A stretch of 64,000 nt of DNA from Ipomoea triloba (Eukaryota; Streptophyta; Magnoliopsida; Solanales; Convolvulaceae), in assembly GCF_003576645.1 (NCBI RefSeq), contig NC_044930.1, forward strand, positions 11,025,771-11,089,770. The letters run 5' to 3'. The notes under the pieces were generated by a model that was given only the letters and a program-made list of their open reading frames with translations, was not told the DNA's origin and searched no databases. How positions within the stretch are numbered: position 1 is the first letter of the stretch; every line of letters begins with the position of its first letter. Below are positions 20,959 to 30,433 of this stretch, piece after piece. The translations under genes were made by a program, and so were the position numbers.

Positions 20959-21915
20959 GAGAAAATTATCATTTTGATCTACTGACTATAGGGATCCTCT
21001 TAATTGCAGTTCATGACTTTCAAAAGTGTTAATTGCATATCCTGACTATTCATTTTTTGTCAATTTTTGTCACTCCGGCCAAATTACCGATCAAATTCGC
21101 CAGAAAATTCAAAACCCTAAAATAAAGAGGGTATTTTAGTCATTTCACTCCCCTTTTCTTCTTCTCCGGCGAGCTACCACTTTTCTCCGGTAAGGGGATG
21201 GGAGAGCTTCTCCGGCGAACCAAAATTGAACATAAAAACTGGGAATCTTACACGACGACAAGTGGATCGGACTGATTCAACTGAGTACTAAGAGGAATTT
21301 ATATTATTTTTGTTACGTTCTCACATGGCTGCCACGGAAGTGCGATTCACGATGCCGCAAACGTCGCGGATTTCGAGCTGGACACCGGCCAATGGAGCCA
21401 GGTTGCCCATCTTGACCATGGCGGCGGCGAAGTCGGAGAGGAAAGTGCCGGTGCGATTCACGATGCTGCTCGCGGATTTCGATTTGGACGCCGGCCGATG
21501 GAGCCAAGTTGCCCATCTTGACCATGGCGACGACGAAGTCGGAGAGCAAAGCGTTGGTGACATCCCTGTATCTCCTCACGGCGGCGGTTGTGGTTCATTC
21601 ATTATCTCCGGCATCTCAAGCTTCACCGCCTGGTCGCTCTCTTCTCCCCTTACCGGAGAAGCACTTTTTGGTTCGCCGGAAAAGAAGAAAAAAAGATGGG
21701 TTGGCCGGAGAAGAAGAAAAGGGGTGTGAAATGACTAAAATACCCTCCTTATTTTAGGGTTTTGAATTTTCTGGCGAATTTAACCGGTAATTTGGCCATA
21801 GTGACCAAAATTGACAAAAATTGAATAGTCAGGGCATGCAATTAACATTTTTGAAAGTCGTGGACTGCAATTAAGAGGACCCCTATAGTCAGTGGACCAA
21901 AATGGCAATTTGCTC
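20959..21915. mobile_element. Pack-MULE-like element carrying a peroxidase fragment
   Basis: Arms of about 210 bp are inverted copies (outer start gagaaaattatcattttg, end complement gagcaaattgccattttg). The element is flanked by a perfect 9-bp duplication, taattatta (20950-20958 and 21916-21924). The centre is GC-rich, unlike the arms. On the minus strand it encodes a piece of a class III peroxidase, present twice. No transposase is present. Structure and target size point to a Mutator-like element that captured host DNA. Confidence 0.85.
21340..21546 (-). pseudogene. Captured class III peroxidase C-terminal fragment, tandemly doubled
   Basis: Two direct copies (21340-21440 and 21451-21546) inside the Pack-MULE-like element. 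On the minus strand the first reads [19 protein letters not shown] followed by [13 protein letters not shown]. This corresponds to the C-terminal [14 protein letters not shown]...GEIRxxCxxVN signature known for secretory plant peroxidases, including its disulfide cysteine. The second copy reads [19 protein letters not shown], but a 5-base loss changes the frame before the cysteine. Neither copy has the haem-binding histidines or the N-terminal half, so no enzyme can be made. Confidence 0.8.
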
Positions 21916-21924
21916 TAATTATTA

Positions 21925-23100
21925 TTACTTTATAACTATTATAAATTTTAATTTATAATTTTATTTTAATATAAACAATAATTATTATCATCTTTAAAAT
22001 AATTAATAAGTTATAATAAATAACTTTATAATAGATTTATATTCATGTTTTTTCAAAATGAACCAAATAAAAAAATATTTTTTATGACTTTAGGCAAACA
22101 TTAAAAAATGAAAAAGTTTTGCAAAAATGAATCACTTTTTTAAAAAACATTTAAAAAAAAAAACATTTTCAATGTGTTTCTAAATCCACCTAAGTGGGAA
22201 AAAATCCCTACATTAGATACAATTTACGAAACTACGTACAAAGTCCTTTCCTAATTGAATTGGAAAACTTGCATGTATGATGTATCATCAATCATTATTG
22301 TGAGTTGTGTGGGCAACGCTCCAAAATATAAAGTACATTATTCTAACTCATAAAATATATTATATTACTCCAGAATGTTCATTATTTCTAACACGCATAG
22401 AGCAAGAAAATTTTTTTAAACGTCAAACGACGTTGTTTTGGACTATGATCCACATAACTGTGTGGACCAAATAATTTGCCTGGTATCATTCAACCAAGAT
22501 AACCACTATCCTTGATTAGGTAGGTGCCAAGCTCATTATGCAAAATTAACATAAATAGGGAAGTTAGACCTTCATCGATTTTATCTTTTCTGCCTTTTTC
22601 TGGTCAATGTGAAGATCTTGATTCTTGAGGGAGCATTTTGAGCGCCCATGTCATATTTATTTTGCCATGTAACTGAATCATATAGGCTTGGGCTCTGCAT
22701 AACATTTTGGACCTTGAAGCAATCCTTGTGGCTTGGAAATGGCCTAGTCTGTCATCATCAAGTTTGGACCGGCCCAAAGACAAATAATGCCTATGTCAAT
22801 CGTAATCAATCATTATTGGATGGACCATAATTAAAAAGTACATTTTTAATATACTGAAAATACATTATTTTTTACATAAAATAAATTATTTTAGAGTATA
22901 TTATTTAAGTACTAAAAGTACATTATTTTATATATATTATCAAATAATGCACCTTTAGTACAAAAATAATGTACTTTTAGCATAACAAAAATGTACCTTA
23001 TATTCATGGTCCACACAACTATGTGGACCATGGTCCACACAATAATTTGCGAATCGCAATACAGTGGACCATGGTAATCCGCTACCTATATATATATATT
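21925..23100. repeat. AT-rich DNA with dispersed GTGGACC-palindrome elements
   Basis: At 22310-22490 and 22830-23060, the motifs gtacattattttatgag and gtggaccatggtccac recur, as at 971-1668 and 15700-15880. No gene recognised. Confidence 0.45.
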
Positions 23101-23989
23101 ATCAAATGAACATGCATGTAGTAGAATTAAAATAATACTTTAGTGTTGCTATAATGAACTTATTGCGTGTATAAGATGAAACTAAATAGCAGAGTTCATA
23201 CAGATGGGTATATTTTCAAATGAACATATAGTAGAATTAAAAAGATGCTTTAGTACGTGTTGCAAAATTTACCTATTGTATGTATAAAATGAAACTGATG
23301 AATAGTATAGCTCATACATATATGTATATTGTCAAATGTATGTCGTGTTTTGGAATTAAAATAATACTTTACCTTTTTTCTACAAACATAATGCACTACT
23401 TTTATAAAATGTACATGAGTTTTATAAAAAATAAAAAATAAAAATCATGAACTTAAAAAGATTGATTTTGTTTGAACATATAGTTTTTGAGATGGAGTGG
23501 TTTCATAGGAATTGAGACTAGCTAGTATTTGTCAAAACATGACTTGATTGGTTACTATATATCAACTAAATCAAACTAACTCATTAATTAGTTACATCTA
23601 TAAGAGAAACTATATATCTCCAAAAGACGTCCAAACAAAAACTATACATTTCCATGCAAGGGATGTGACATTTAATTAATATATTTATTGTTGAGAGCTT
23701 CACACTTTTACGTCATTCTACTTATGAAACATTATATTTGGTCAAGGTTAGGTGTATTTGTGTAAATAATTTGTTTACTTCACAATGCAGCAGTACCTGC
23801 TCATCTATATAATGGAAGCATCACATCTTTGTATTCAATAGAAATTTGCCTCTTATTTAATCAAATCAAAAAAAATTAGAGGAATCATATTCTGCCAAAT
23901 GCAAGAGGCTTACGAAACACTAGGGAAATATTTTGCTATATATATTACTACATCTTAAACCCTCAATCTCCTGCAACACTTAAACAAGA
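23101..23989 (+). promoter_or_regulatory. Upstream region of PCC13-62-like gene
   Basis: TATA-like runs at about 23803-23812 and 23936-23945; the latter is about 50 bp before the start codon. 23110-23330 repeats a block (tatattatcaaatgaacat ... gttcatacagatg) about twice. Which TATA is used cannot be told. Confidence 0.4.
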
Positions 23990-25629
23990 ATGGCTATCAC
24001 AATCACAATCTCAATCTCCACATTTGTAGTTTGTATGATGTTATTGATCTCAAGCAAGTTTGTGGCCTCAGTGTCTAGTCCACTTTGCCAATCAGGATAT
24101 CCAAACAACGCAGTCCCAGTGCACAATGAAGACATAGACTTGATGCAATTTGCTGGGAATGTGGAGTTCCTGGAAGCAGAGTTCTTCTGCTGGGGTTCTT
24201 ATGGCTACGGCCTCGACGTTCTTGAGCCGGGGCTAGTCGATGGGGGCCCTCCTCCCAAGGGCGTAACCAAAGCCAATCTCGATTTCCTCACACGTAACAT
24301 CTTCAAGGAGTTTTGCAACCAAGAAATTGGTCATCTAAGGTATGCTGGCTTATTTTAAAATTTTGAAGTTGTTTGGTAGGTAGATCATGCACTTGGATGG
24401 ACATACATATAAAGGAAGGTAGATCATATCATATCCTAAAGTGTGTGTGTGTGTATATATATATATGTCACAATTGAATTCTATGTTCAACCAACTTGTG
24501 CAAAATTCATGTCCATTAAAATAATAAATAAGGAGTATATATAATTTTGAAGGACTAAAAATATGATTCCAATGACCATATTTAAAGGGGAGTATCATGA
24601 TAGATAGGTATGTTGTATCTTATATAGAAATGAACTTGGTCAGCTTACAAACTAGAACTAAATATAGTCAAATTAATAATCAAAAAACAAATTTAAATGA
24701 AAATGTCACTACTGCCGTAAGATCAAAAGTGAAATTAATTCTTCTTAGATCTATTATATGACATATAGGGATCAAATAATATTACGGCTTGAATAATGTT
24801 TTAGATTTTGAATCACGTGAATCTATAAAAATAAAGAAACTTTAATTTGATTTTGCAGGGCTATAAGGTCAAGGGTTGGATTGTTTGAGAGGCCTTTGTT
24901 GGACCTTAGTACAAAAAATTTCGCCCAACTATTTGATGAAGCATTTGGTTGTAAACTTGAGCCACCATTCGACCCATACAGGGACAGCCTAAGCTACATG
25001 TTGGCTTCTTATGCAATTCCATATGTTGGATTGGTAGCCTATGTGGGTACAAACCCTAACATCAACGGCTATATAACAAAGAGGGTAAGTCTACAAAACC
25101 AAGAAGGATGTGTTCCGTTTATATGCTTAACCGGTTAATAGGATTGACTGTGATACCAAAATAAAGAATTCACTCTATTTCAGTTGATAATTAGACTATA
25201 CATTAATTATATGTTCAACAGTTATATCGACTAAAATACTAGGGCTTTTCACAGCTACTAGCAGGTTTACTAGGAGTTGAAGCGGGGCAAGATGCAGTTA
25301 TCAGAGAGTACCTCTACGAGCGCGCTTCGCACGTTGTGTTCCCATATCGCCACACTGTAGCAGATTTCACCATCCGCATTTCAGTGCTAAGGAACCGGTT
25401 GGCATTGTGCGGAATCAAGGATGAAGGATTGCTCGTTCCACCATTCCTTGGGGCTGAAAATCGCACCACCAGTAACGTTTTGTCTGCCGACAATGAATCA
25501 CTCTCTTACAAGAGAACTCCGGCAGAAATACTCAGGATTTTATACACCACCAGCGATGAGCACATTCCTGGTGGCTTCCTTCCCCTGGGAGGTAATGGTA
25601 GAATTGCAAGGGATTTTCTTATAGAGTGA
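23990..25629 (+). CDS. Desiccation-related protein PCC13-62-like (ferritin-like)
   Basis: Secreted or wall-associated protein of the family named after the Craterostigma desiccation protein PCC13-62; the biochemical activity of the family is not established. Exons: 23990-24339, 24859-25084 and 25255-25629, all GT-AG with matching phases, 316 residues. Signal peptide at residues 1 to about 28 (MAITITISISTFVVCMMLLI). The ferritin-like helical domain begins after LCQSGYPNNAVPVHNEDIDL and includes FAGNVEFLEAEFFCWGSYG, NQEIGHLRAI across intron 1, PYVGLVAYVGTNPNI, and LLAGLLGVEAGQDAVIREYL. The C-terminus has GGFLPLGGNGRIARDFL. Glu and His residues typical of the four-helix bundle are present (EAEFF, EIGH, VEAGQ). 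Length is usual for the family and no break is visible. The start is the only ATG before the signal peptide. Confidence 0.93.
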
Positions 25630-26038
25630 CACTATGGTTATGACAATGACAAATAGTATTTCTTTATGGTATTGTTTGCTATAAAATTTTAAAAATAAAA
25701 AATCATGGGAATTTTCTATTTCTTTCACAGCTTTCATATGCAATATGCAATATGCAATCTAACACTGAATAATTTTCAAATGGAATAATGAGATGTTATA
25801 AACAACAAATTGTCAAAACTCAAAATCAAATTTAAGAAGCAAATGAGTCCATCACTATCCCATACTTTAAGTCTAGAGCAGGATCAAACTAAACTCAATT
25901 CAAACCTAACCCGAAACATTTATACTTAAATGGAGGCTCAGAAGCACGAGATTCTAAAGCTATAAATAGAAGTGACTACAATACCAGAGATTTGAGACGA
26001 GCAAAATAAACAGCACACCGGAAGAGTCGAAGAGACCA
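25630..26038. other. Convergent 3' ends of PCC13-62-like and RPS21 genes
   Basis: Holds the 3' UTRs of the two genes, which face each other. AT-rich, with no other feature except the short repeat atatgcaatatgcaat near 25735. Confidence 0.5.
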
Positions 26039-27858
26039 CTATTGGTGGATTTGGGCTTTCTTCTTCTGCCAGAGCCTGTCAAGAGCACTGTCTGCATCTC
26101 CCTGCAAAATAGATTCCAAAGCACTCTCATTAAGTTACTATGCTAGCATTGATCATATAAATCACTCAAGATTTGTAAAATTTAAAAGTAGATAATGAAA
26201 AATACATCATATTCGAACTTCGAAGATGTTAGATTTTTCTGCTATGAGAATATGTAACTGATTGAATAGATAATGGATAATGAACCTTTCACATACAAAG
26301 ACAACCAGAATCTCAAGAGTTCGAGACTTGCTTGGTAACTTATTTTATTTGAGTTCCTCTCTTTGGTTATCTTAACTTGTTAGAATATATAGTAAAAAAA
26401 ACATTCAAAATATGAATAAGTAGGTCAAAGAGCACTTGCTTCTAAATATCATGCAGATAATTCACATATAGACATATAGTAGGTTTGACATGCACTTGAG
26501 GTGCATATGGTATACCTGTGAGTGAAAGATCACTATACAATATAGTTTGTATACATATCTAAAAAGTCATCTCTAGTTTTCAAGAAAGAGCAGTTTAGAA
26601 AGAAAGGAAATTTGAAATAGATGGCATCCTTAAACTCTATATCTTCATAAACAGGTGAAGGCATATTCAACTGCCACTGTGATAGTTATACTGGTTGGAA
26701 ATTGGAATATCTTGGTCATAGCCTTCTAAAATAACTGAAGAACCATTCTAGCACAATGCCATCACATTCCAATGTTGGTGGCTTGATGCTTGTCAAATAA
26801 AACAAAGAAACCAGCACAGGAAACATGAATCAAACTACAGCAAAATGAGAGCATCATAAAATGATTCCCCCCCCCCCCCCCCCCCCNNNNNNNNNNNNNN
26901 NNNNNNNNNNNNNNNNNNNNNNNNNNNNNNNNNNNNNNNNNNNNNNNNNNNNNNNNNNNNNNNNNNNNNNNNNNNNNNNNNNNNNNNNNNNNNNNNNNNN
27001 NNNNNNNNNNNNNNNNNNNNNNNNNNNNNNNNNNNNNNNNNNNNNNNNNNNNNNNNNNNNNNNNNNNNNNNNNNNNNNNNNNNNNNNNNNNNNNNNNNNN
27101 NNNNNNNNNNNNNNNNNNNNNNNNNNNNNNNNNNNNNNNNNNNNNNNNNNNNNNNNNNNNNNNNNNNNNNNNNNNNNNNNNNNNNNNNNNNNNNNNNNNN
27201 NNNNNNNNNNNNNNNNNNNNNNNNNNNNNNNNNNNNNNNNNNNNNNNNNNNNNNNNNNNNNNNNNNNNNNNNNNNNNNNNNNNNNNNNNNNNNNNNNNNN
27301 NNNNNNNNNNNNNNNNNNNNNNNNNNNNNNNNNNNNNNNNNNNNNNNNNNNNNNNNNNNNNNNNNNNNNNNNNNNNNNNNNNNNNNNNNNNNNNNNNNNN
27401 NNNNNNNNNNNNNNNNNNNNNNNNNNNNNNNNNNNNNNNNNNNNNNNNNNNNNNNNNNNNNNNNNNNNNNNNNNNNNNNNNNNNNNNNNNNNNNNCCCCC
27501 CCCCCCCCCCTCCAAAAACACACATACATTTACCTGTGCACGAACAAATCCACACAAAGCAAAAGTAGTGTATTTTCCATCATAGACACCATGCTCATTC
27601 AAATGGCCAACATTAATTTGGACAGAAGCATGATCCTTGGAAGTAATCAGTCTGTTTGTGGCAGAGCTGCATCAACACAATACAATTATCAGTACAACAT
27701 CAGCTCGATCTCTAATCTCTTTTCTTTTCTATAGTTTTTAAGAGAATGGCCAATGGCCACACACTAAACAGCTCATTTTGATGATAGAAAGGTGATGAAA
27801 GATCATACCACTTCCTTGGAATGTAGAGATCCATGTTTTGTCCCTCTTCATTCTGCAT
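26039..27858 (-). CDS. RPS21: 40S ribosomal protein S21 (eS21)
   Basis: Component of the small cytosolic ribosomal subunit. Exons on the minus strand: 27858-27809, 27666-27534 and 26101-26039. All junctions are GT-AG with matching phases, giving 81 residues, the usual plant length. Exon 1 encodes [17 protein letters not shown], exon 2 [20 protein letters not shown] and then [12 protein letters not shown], and exon 3 [20 protein letters not shown] and the stop. The sequence is complete and conserved. The exons are too short to stand out as open frames. Intron 2 contains the 609-base assembly gap, so its true length is unknown. A 5' UTR exon is likely at about 29600-29521, spliced to 27906-27859. 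The gene is head to head with RAD9. Confidence 0.95.
26887..27495. other. Assembly gap (609 N) between poly-C tracts
   Basis: N run flanked by C homopolymers on both sides, inside RPS21 intron 2. Reading frames across it are artefacts. Confidence 0.99.
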
Positions 27859-28228
27859 CTTGGCAAGTTATTCAGGCACCACAGGGGTATCAAAAGGATG
27901 AATCACCTGAGTTCATCAAAGAGCAATAAGATCAATGGAAACAGAAGAAAAATAAACAACTATTCCTCTTGTTTTTTGTTTTTTTTAAATCCAGCTAATT
28001 TGTTGTTTGAGCTAAATCACTATTTATTGGTTAAGCTTCACAGTTTTGAAGCTCATTTATTAAAAATGGATATGCAAATCCTATACAATCAACACGCATG
28101 CCAAAACTCCGAATCGTTTGAACAATAAATCAGTTTGTAGAGCAAATCCTTCTTTTACGATTTCAGATTAATTCTTCTGCATCTTAACACAATCTTCTGG
28201 ACGATATATTCAACAAACCAGAGATTTA

Positions 28229-29306
28229 GGGGTGTATTCAATCAAAACTTTTAAAGACTTTCAAATACTTTTAAAGTGATGGATTTTAATGGACTTTTGT
28301 AGAGTTTTTGTAGATTTTATTATAATCTTTTAAACTCTTATCAACTTTGTAAATATCTGTAGGACAAACATTTATAAACTTTTAAAAACTTTTTCATATT
28401 AAAAAGTCTAACAAAGTCATTAAAACTCTAAATTGAATACACACTCATAAACATTCTATAACTTCAATTAATATATTATTTATAATTTTCTTACAAAAGT
28501 ATATTTTTATAAATCATAAATAAATTAATGCATTGTAAAAAAAATTAAAAAATAAATATTGATTGTCACAAAAGTAGAGTATATTAATCTCTCAAAAAAT
28601 TTTAACTTAACACAAATACATATATTAGTAATTAATTATATTTCTAGAATATTTATGTATTTAAAAAAAAAAAATATTTATGTTGTTGTTGCTGCTGCGA
28701 ACATAAAAATTCTATGTTTTGAAAAATATATAATTATATTTCCAAAAATATGCTGCGAACATAAATATTCTAATTTTTTTGAAAATATAATTATATAATC
28801 TGTCCGCAGTAGATTTTTGGTGCGAGCACAACAATTTTCTTTGTTGGGATCGCAACAATTTTTTTTTTGTTGCGATAACAATAATTTTTTATTTCTGAAT
28901 ATCAACAAATAATAAGTTTTCGTAGTAAAGTATATGATTATTTATGAAAGTTTTGAAATGAAAAGTTCTTCTGGTTTAGATAGAGAAAAAAAAAGTCTTT
29001 AGAAAACGTTGAAAAGTTTGTGATTGGAAGGTCGGATTTCATCTATTTATATTAATGAAGAAAAAGTATACACAAATCATATTCTGACAGAGTTTATGAA
29101 AGTTAATAACTTTTTGAATAACAGTAGACTTTTAATAACTCTATATAAAAGTCTGAATCAAATGCCAGTATACTAGAGTTTTGAAAAGTCTGGATTCAAT
29201 ATCGGTAGATTTTTAAAGAATCTAAGTCTAAATTGAATACTACCAAATTTTTAAAGTTAGTAAAACTCTTTAAAAATCTATAAAAGTCATGATTGAATAC
29301 ACCCCC
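28229..29306. mobile_element. MITE-like element in the RPS21 5' UTR intron
   Basis: Terminal inverted repeats ggggtgtattcaat...attgaatacacccc, with arms rich in cttttaaagactttt and its complement and an AT-rich centre. Superfamily not assigned, because the target duplication is only 2-3 bp at best. It lies between the probable 5' UTR exon and the coding exons of RPS21. Confidence 0.7.
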
Positions 29307-29520
29307 TAGCTTTGCATAGTGATTGACCAGTCTGTTAATCATAAATTACAGCCAAACAACATGAATCAGATTCCTTATTCCATTATTTGGCGTACATATG
29401 CAATCCATAGTATAAATCAATATCTAAAAGCGATTAGTAGACCATTGAACCACGAAGGAGAAAAAAAAACAATAAGCATGACTGATGCATAGTATCTTCG
29501 GAAAGAGAATGAGAGACTAC

Positions 29521-29605
29521 CGGCGACGAGAGAAGTTCGTAGCTGCGGTCTACAACTCTACAAGCGATGACAACTTCCGACCTTATCAGGGCTATAGAAG
29601 GGTTT
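29521..29605 (-). promoter_or_regulatory. Probable RPS21 5' UTR exon and telo-box
   Basis: On the minus strand, aaaccct (29605-29599) is a telo-box, followed by a leader that ends in a good donor (gtcgccg|gtagtc at 29521). A matching acceptor (actcag at about 27907) lies 48 bp before the start codon. Telo-boxes near the start of transcription are known features of plant ribosomal protein genes. Confidence 0.55.
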
Positions 29606-29664
29606 TGGTTTATATTCCATTGGTTTATCAGGGCTAAAAATCTAAAATAAACCCAAAATTAGAT

Positions 29665-29670
29665 AGCCCA
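29665..29670 (-). promoter_or_regulatory. Site II element (TGGGCT) upstream of RPS21
   Basis: agccca on the plus strand is TGGGCT on the minus strand, about 60 bp upstream of the telo-box. The telo-box plus site II pair is the known arrangement for plant ribosomal protein promoters (TCP-factor binding). Confidence 0.5.
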
Positions 29671-29687
29671 AAATATTTTCAAAATTA

Positions 29688-30139
29688 GTTGCAAAAATCG
29701 CGCCTAGGCGCGAGGCGGCGCCCGGCCGTGTTGAGGAAGGCCGAAATCGGTCTCTTCTACAGCGGGGCGCCTAGTGGCCGATTAGGCAGCACCTAGGCCG
29801 CCTGGGCCGCCTAGGCGGACGGCATACTGGTTTTTTTTTTTTTTTTTTTTAAATTACAAATCTTAAAACATTTAAACTATTAATGTTATAATGTATTAAC
29901 TAATACTCTAATGGTCTAATAAGTAATAACTAATAAATAATAACTTAATAAAATAAAGAGTAATACGTAATAACTAAATTAAACTAATAAGTAATGTACT
30001 AATAATTAATACTCCGAAAATAATAACTAATAACTTAAAGAGTGTTAATTATTTAACCATTAAAGTGTAAAAACTTACAATATTAAACACTTTACAATTA
30101 TTAACACCTAAGAGCCCCTAGCGATTTTTTTCAACCTTG
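29688..30139. mobile_element. CTAGGCG-type hAT MITE between RPS21 and RAD9
   Basis: Start gttgcaaaaatcgcgcctag; the end complement is caaggttgaaaaaaatcgct then aggggctc. The left end is GC-rich with many gcctaggcg motifs; the centre is AT-rich. Same ends as the element at 32625. No clear target duplication here. Confidence 0.6.
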
Positions 30140-30433
30140 AGAACAGCAAACCCACAGCAGACCCAGCACAGCAGCAAACCAGAGCAGACGCATAGCTGGG
30201 CAGGGGCATGGTCAATTATTTATTCATAACATTTAAAAATTAGAAATCTTTTGAAAAATACAAACATTAGCGATTTCTAAAATACATTCACTTTCCATCT
30301 TTCCGCAAACGCCCTCTTTATATAATTTTGACGGCCTCTCATAGTCTCATTTTCTTCCCGCCAATCTGTTCTTCTACATTCCTTTCTCTGCACGGGAGGG
30401 ACGCTTATCCTTCAGCTGCTCTGCACAAAGTAA
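30140..30433 (+). promoter_or_regulatory. RAD9 promoter with TATA and E2F-like site
   Basis: tatataa-like box at about 30318-30324. ttcccgcc at 30355-30362 matches the E2F consensus and lies 72 bp before the start codon. E2F control is known for many plant replication and repair genes, so this fits a checkpoint gene, but binding is inferred. Confidence 0.45.

Noticed and set aside
21310..21757. Plus-strand frames in the Pack-MULE core
   Set aside because: Antisense to the peroxidase fragment, which is clearly the coding orientation.
26762..27602. Long reading frames across the second gap
   Set aside because: They are made of Ns and poly-C/poly-G; the real gene there is RPS21 on the minus strand with spliced exons.
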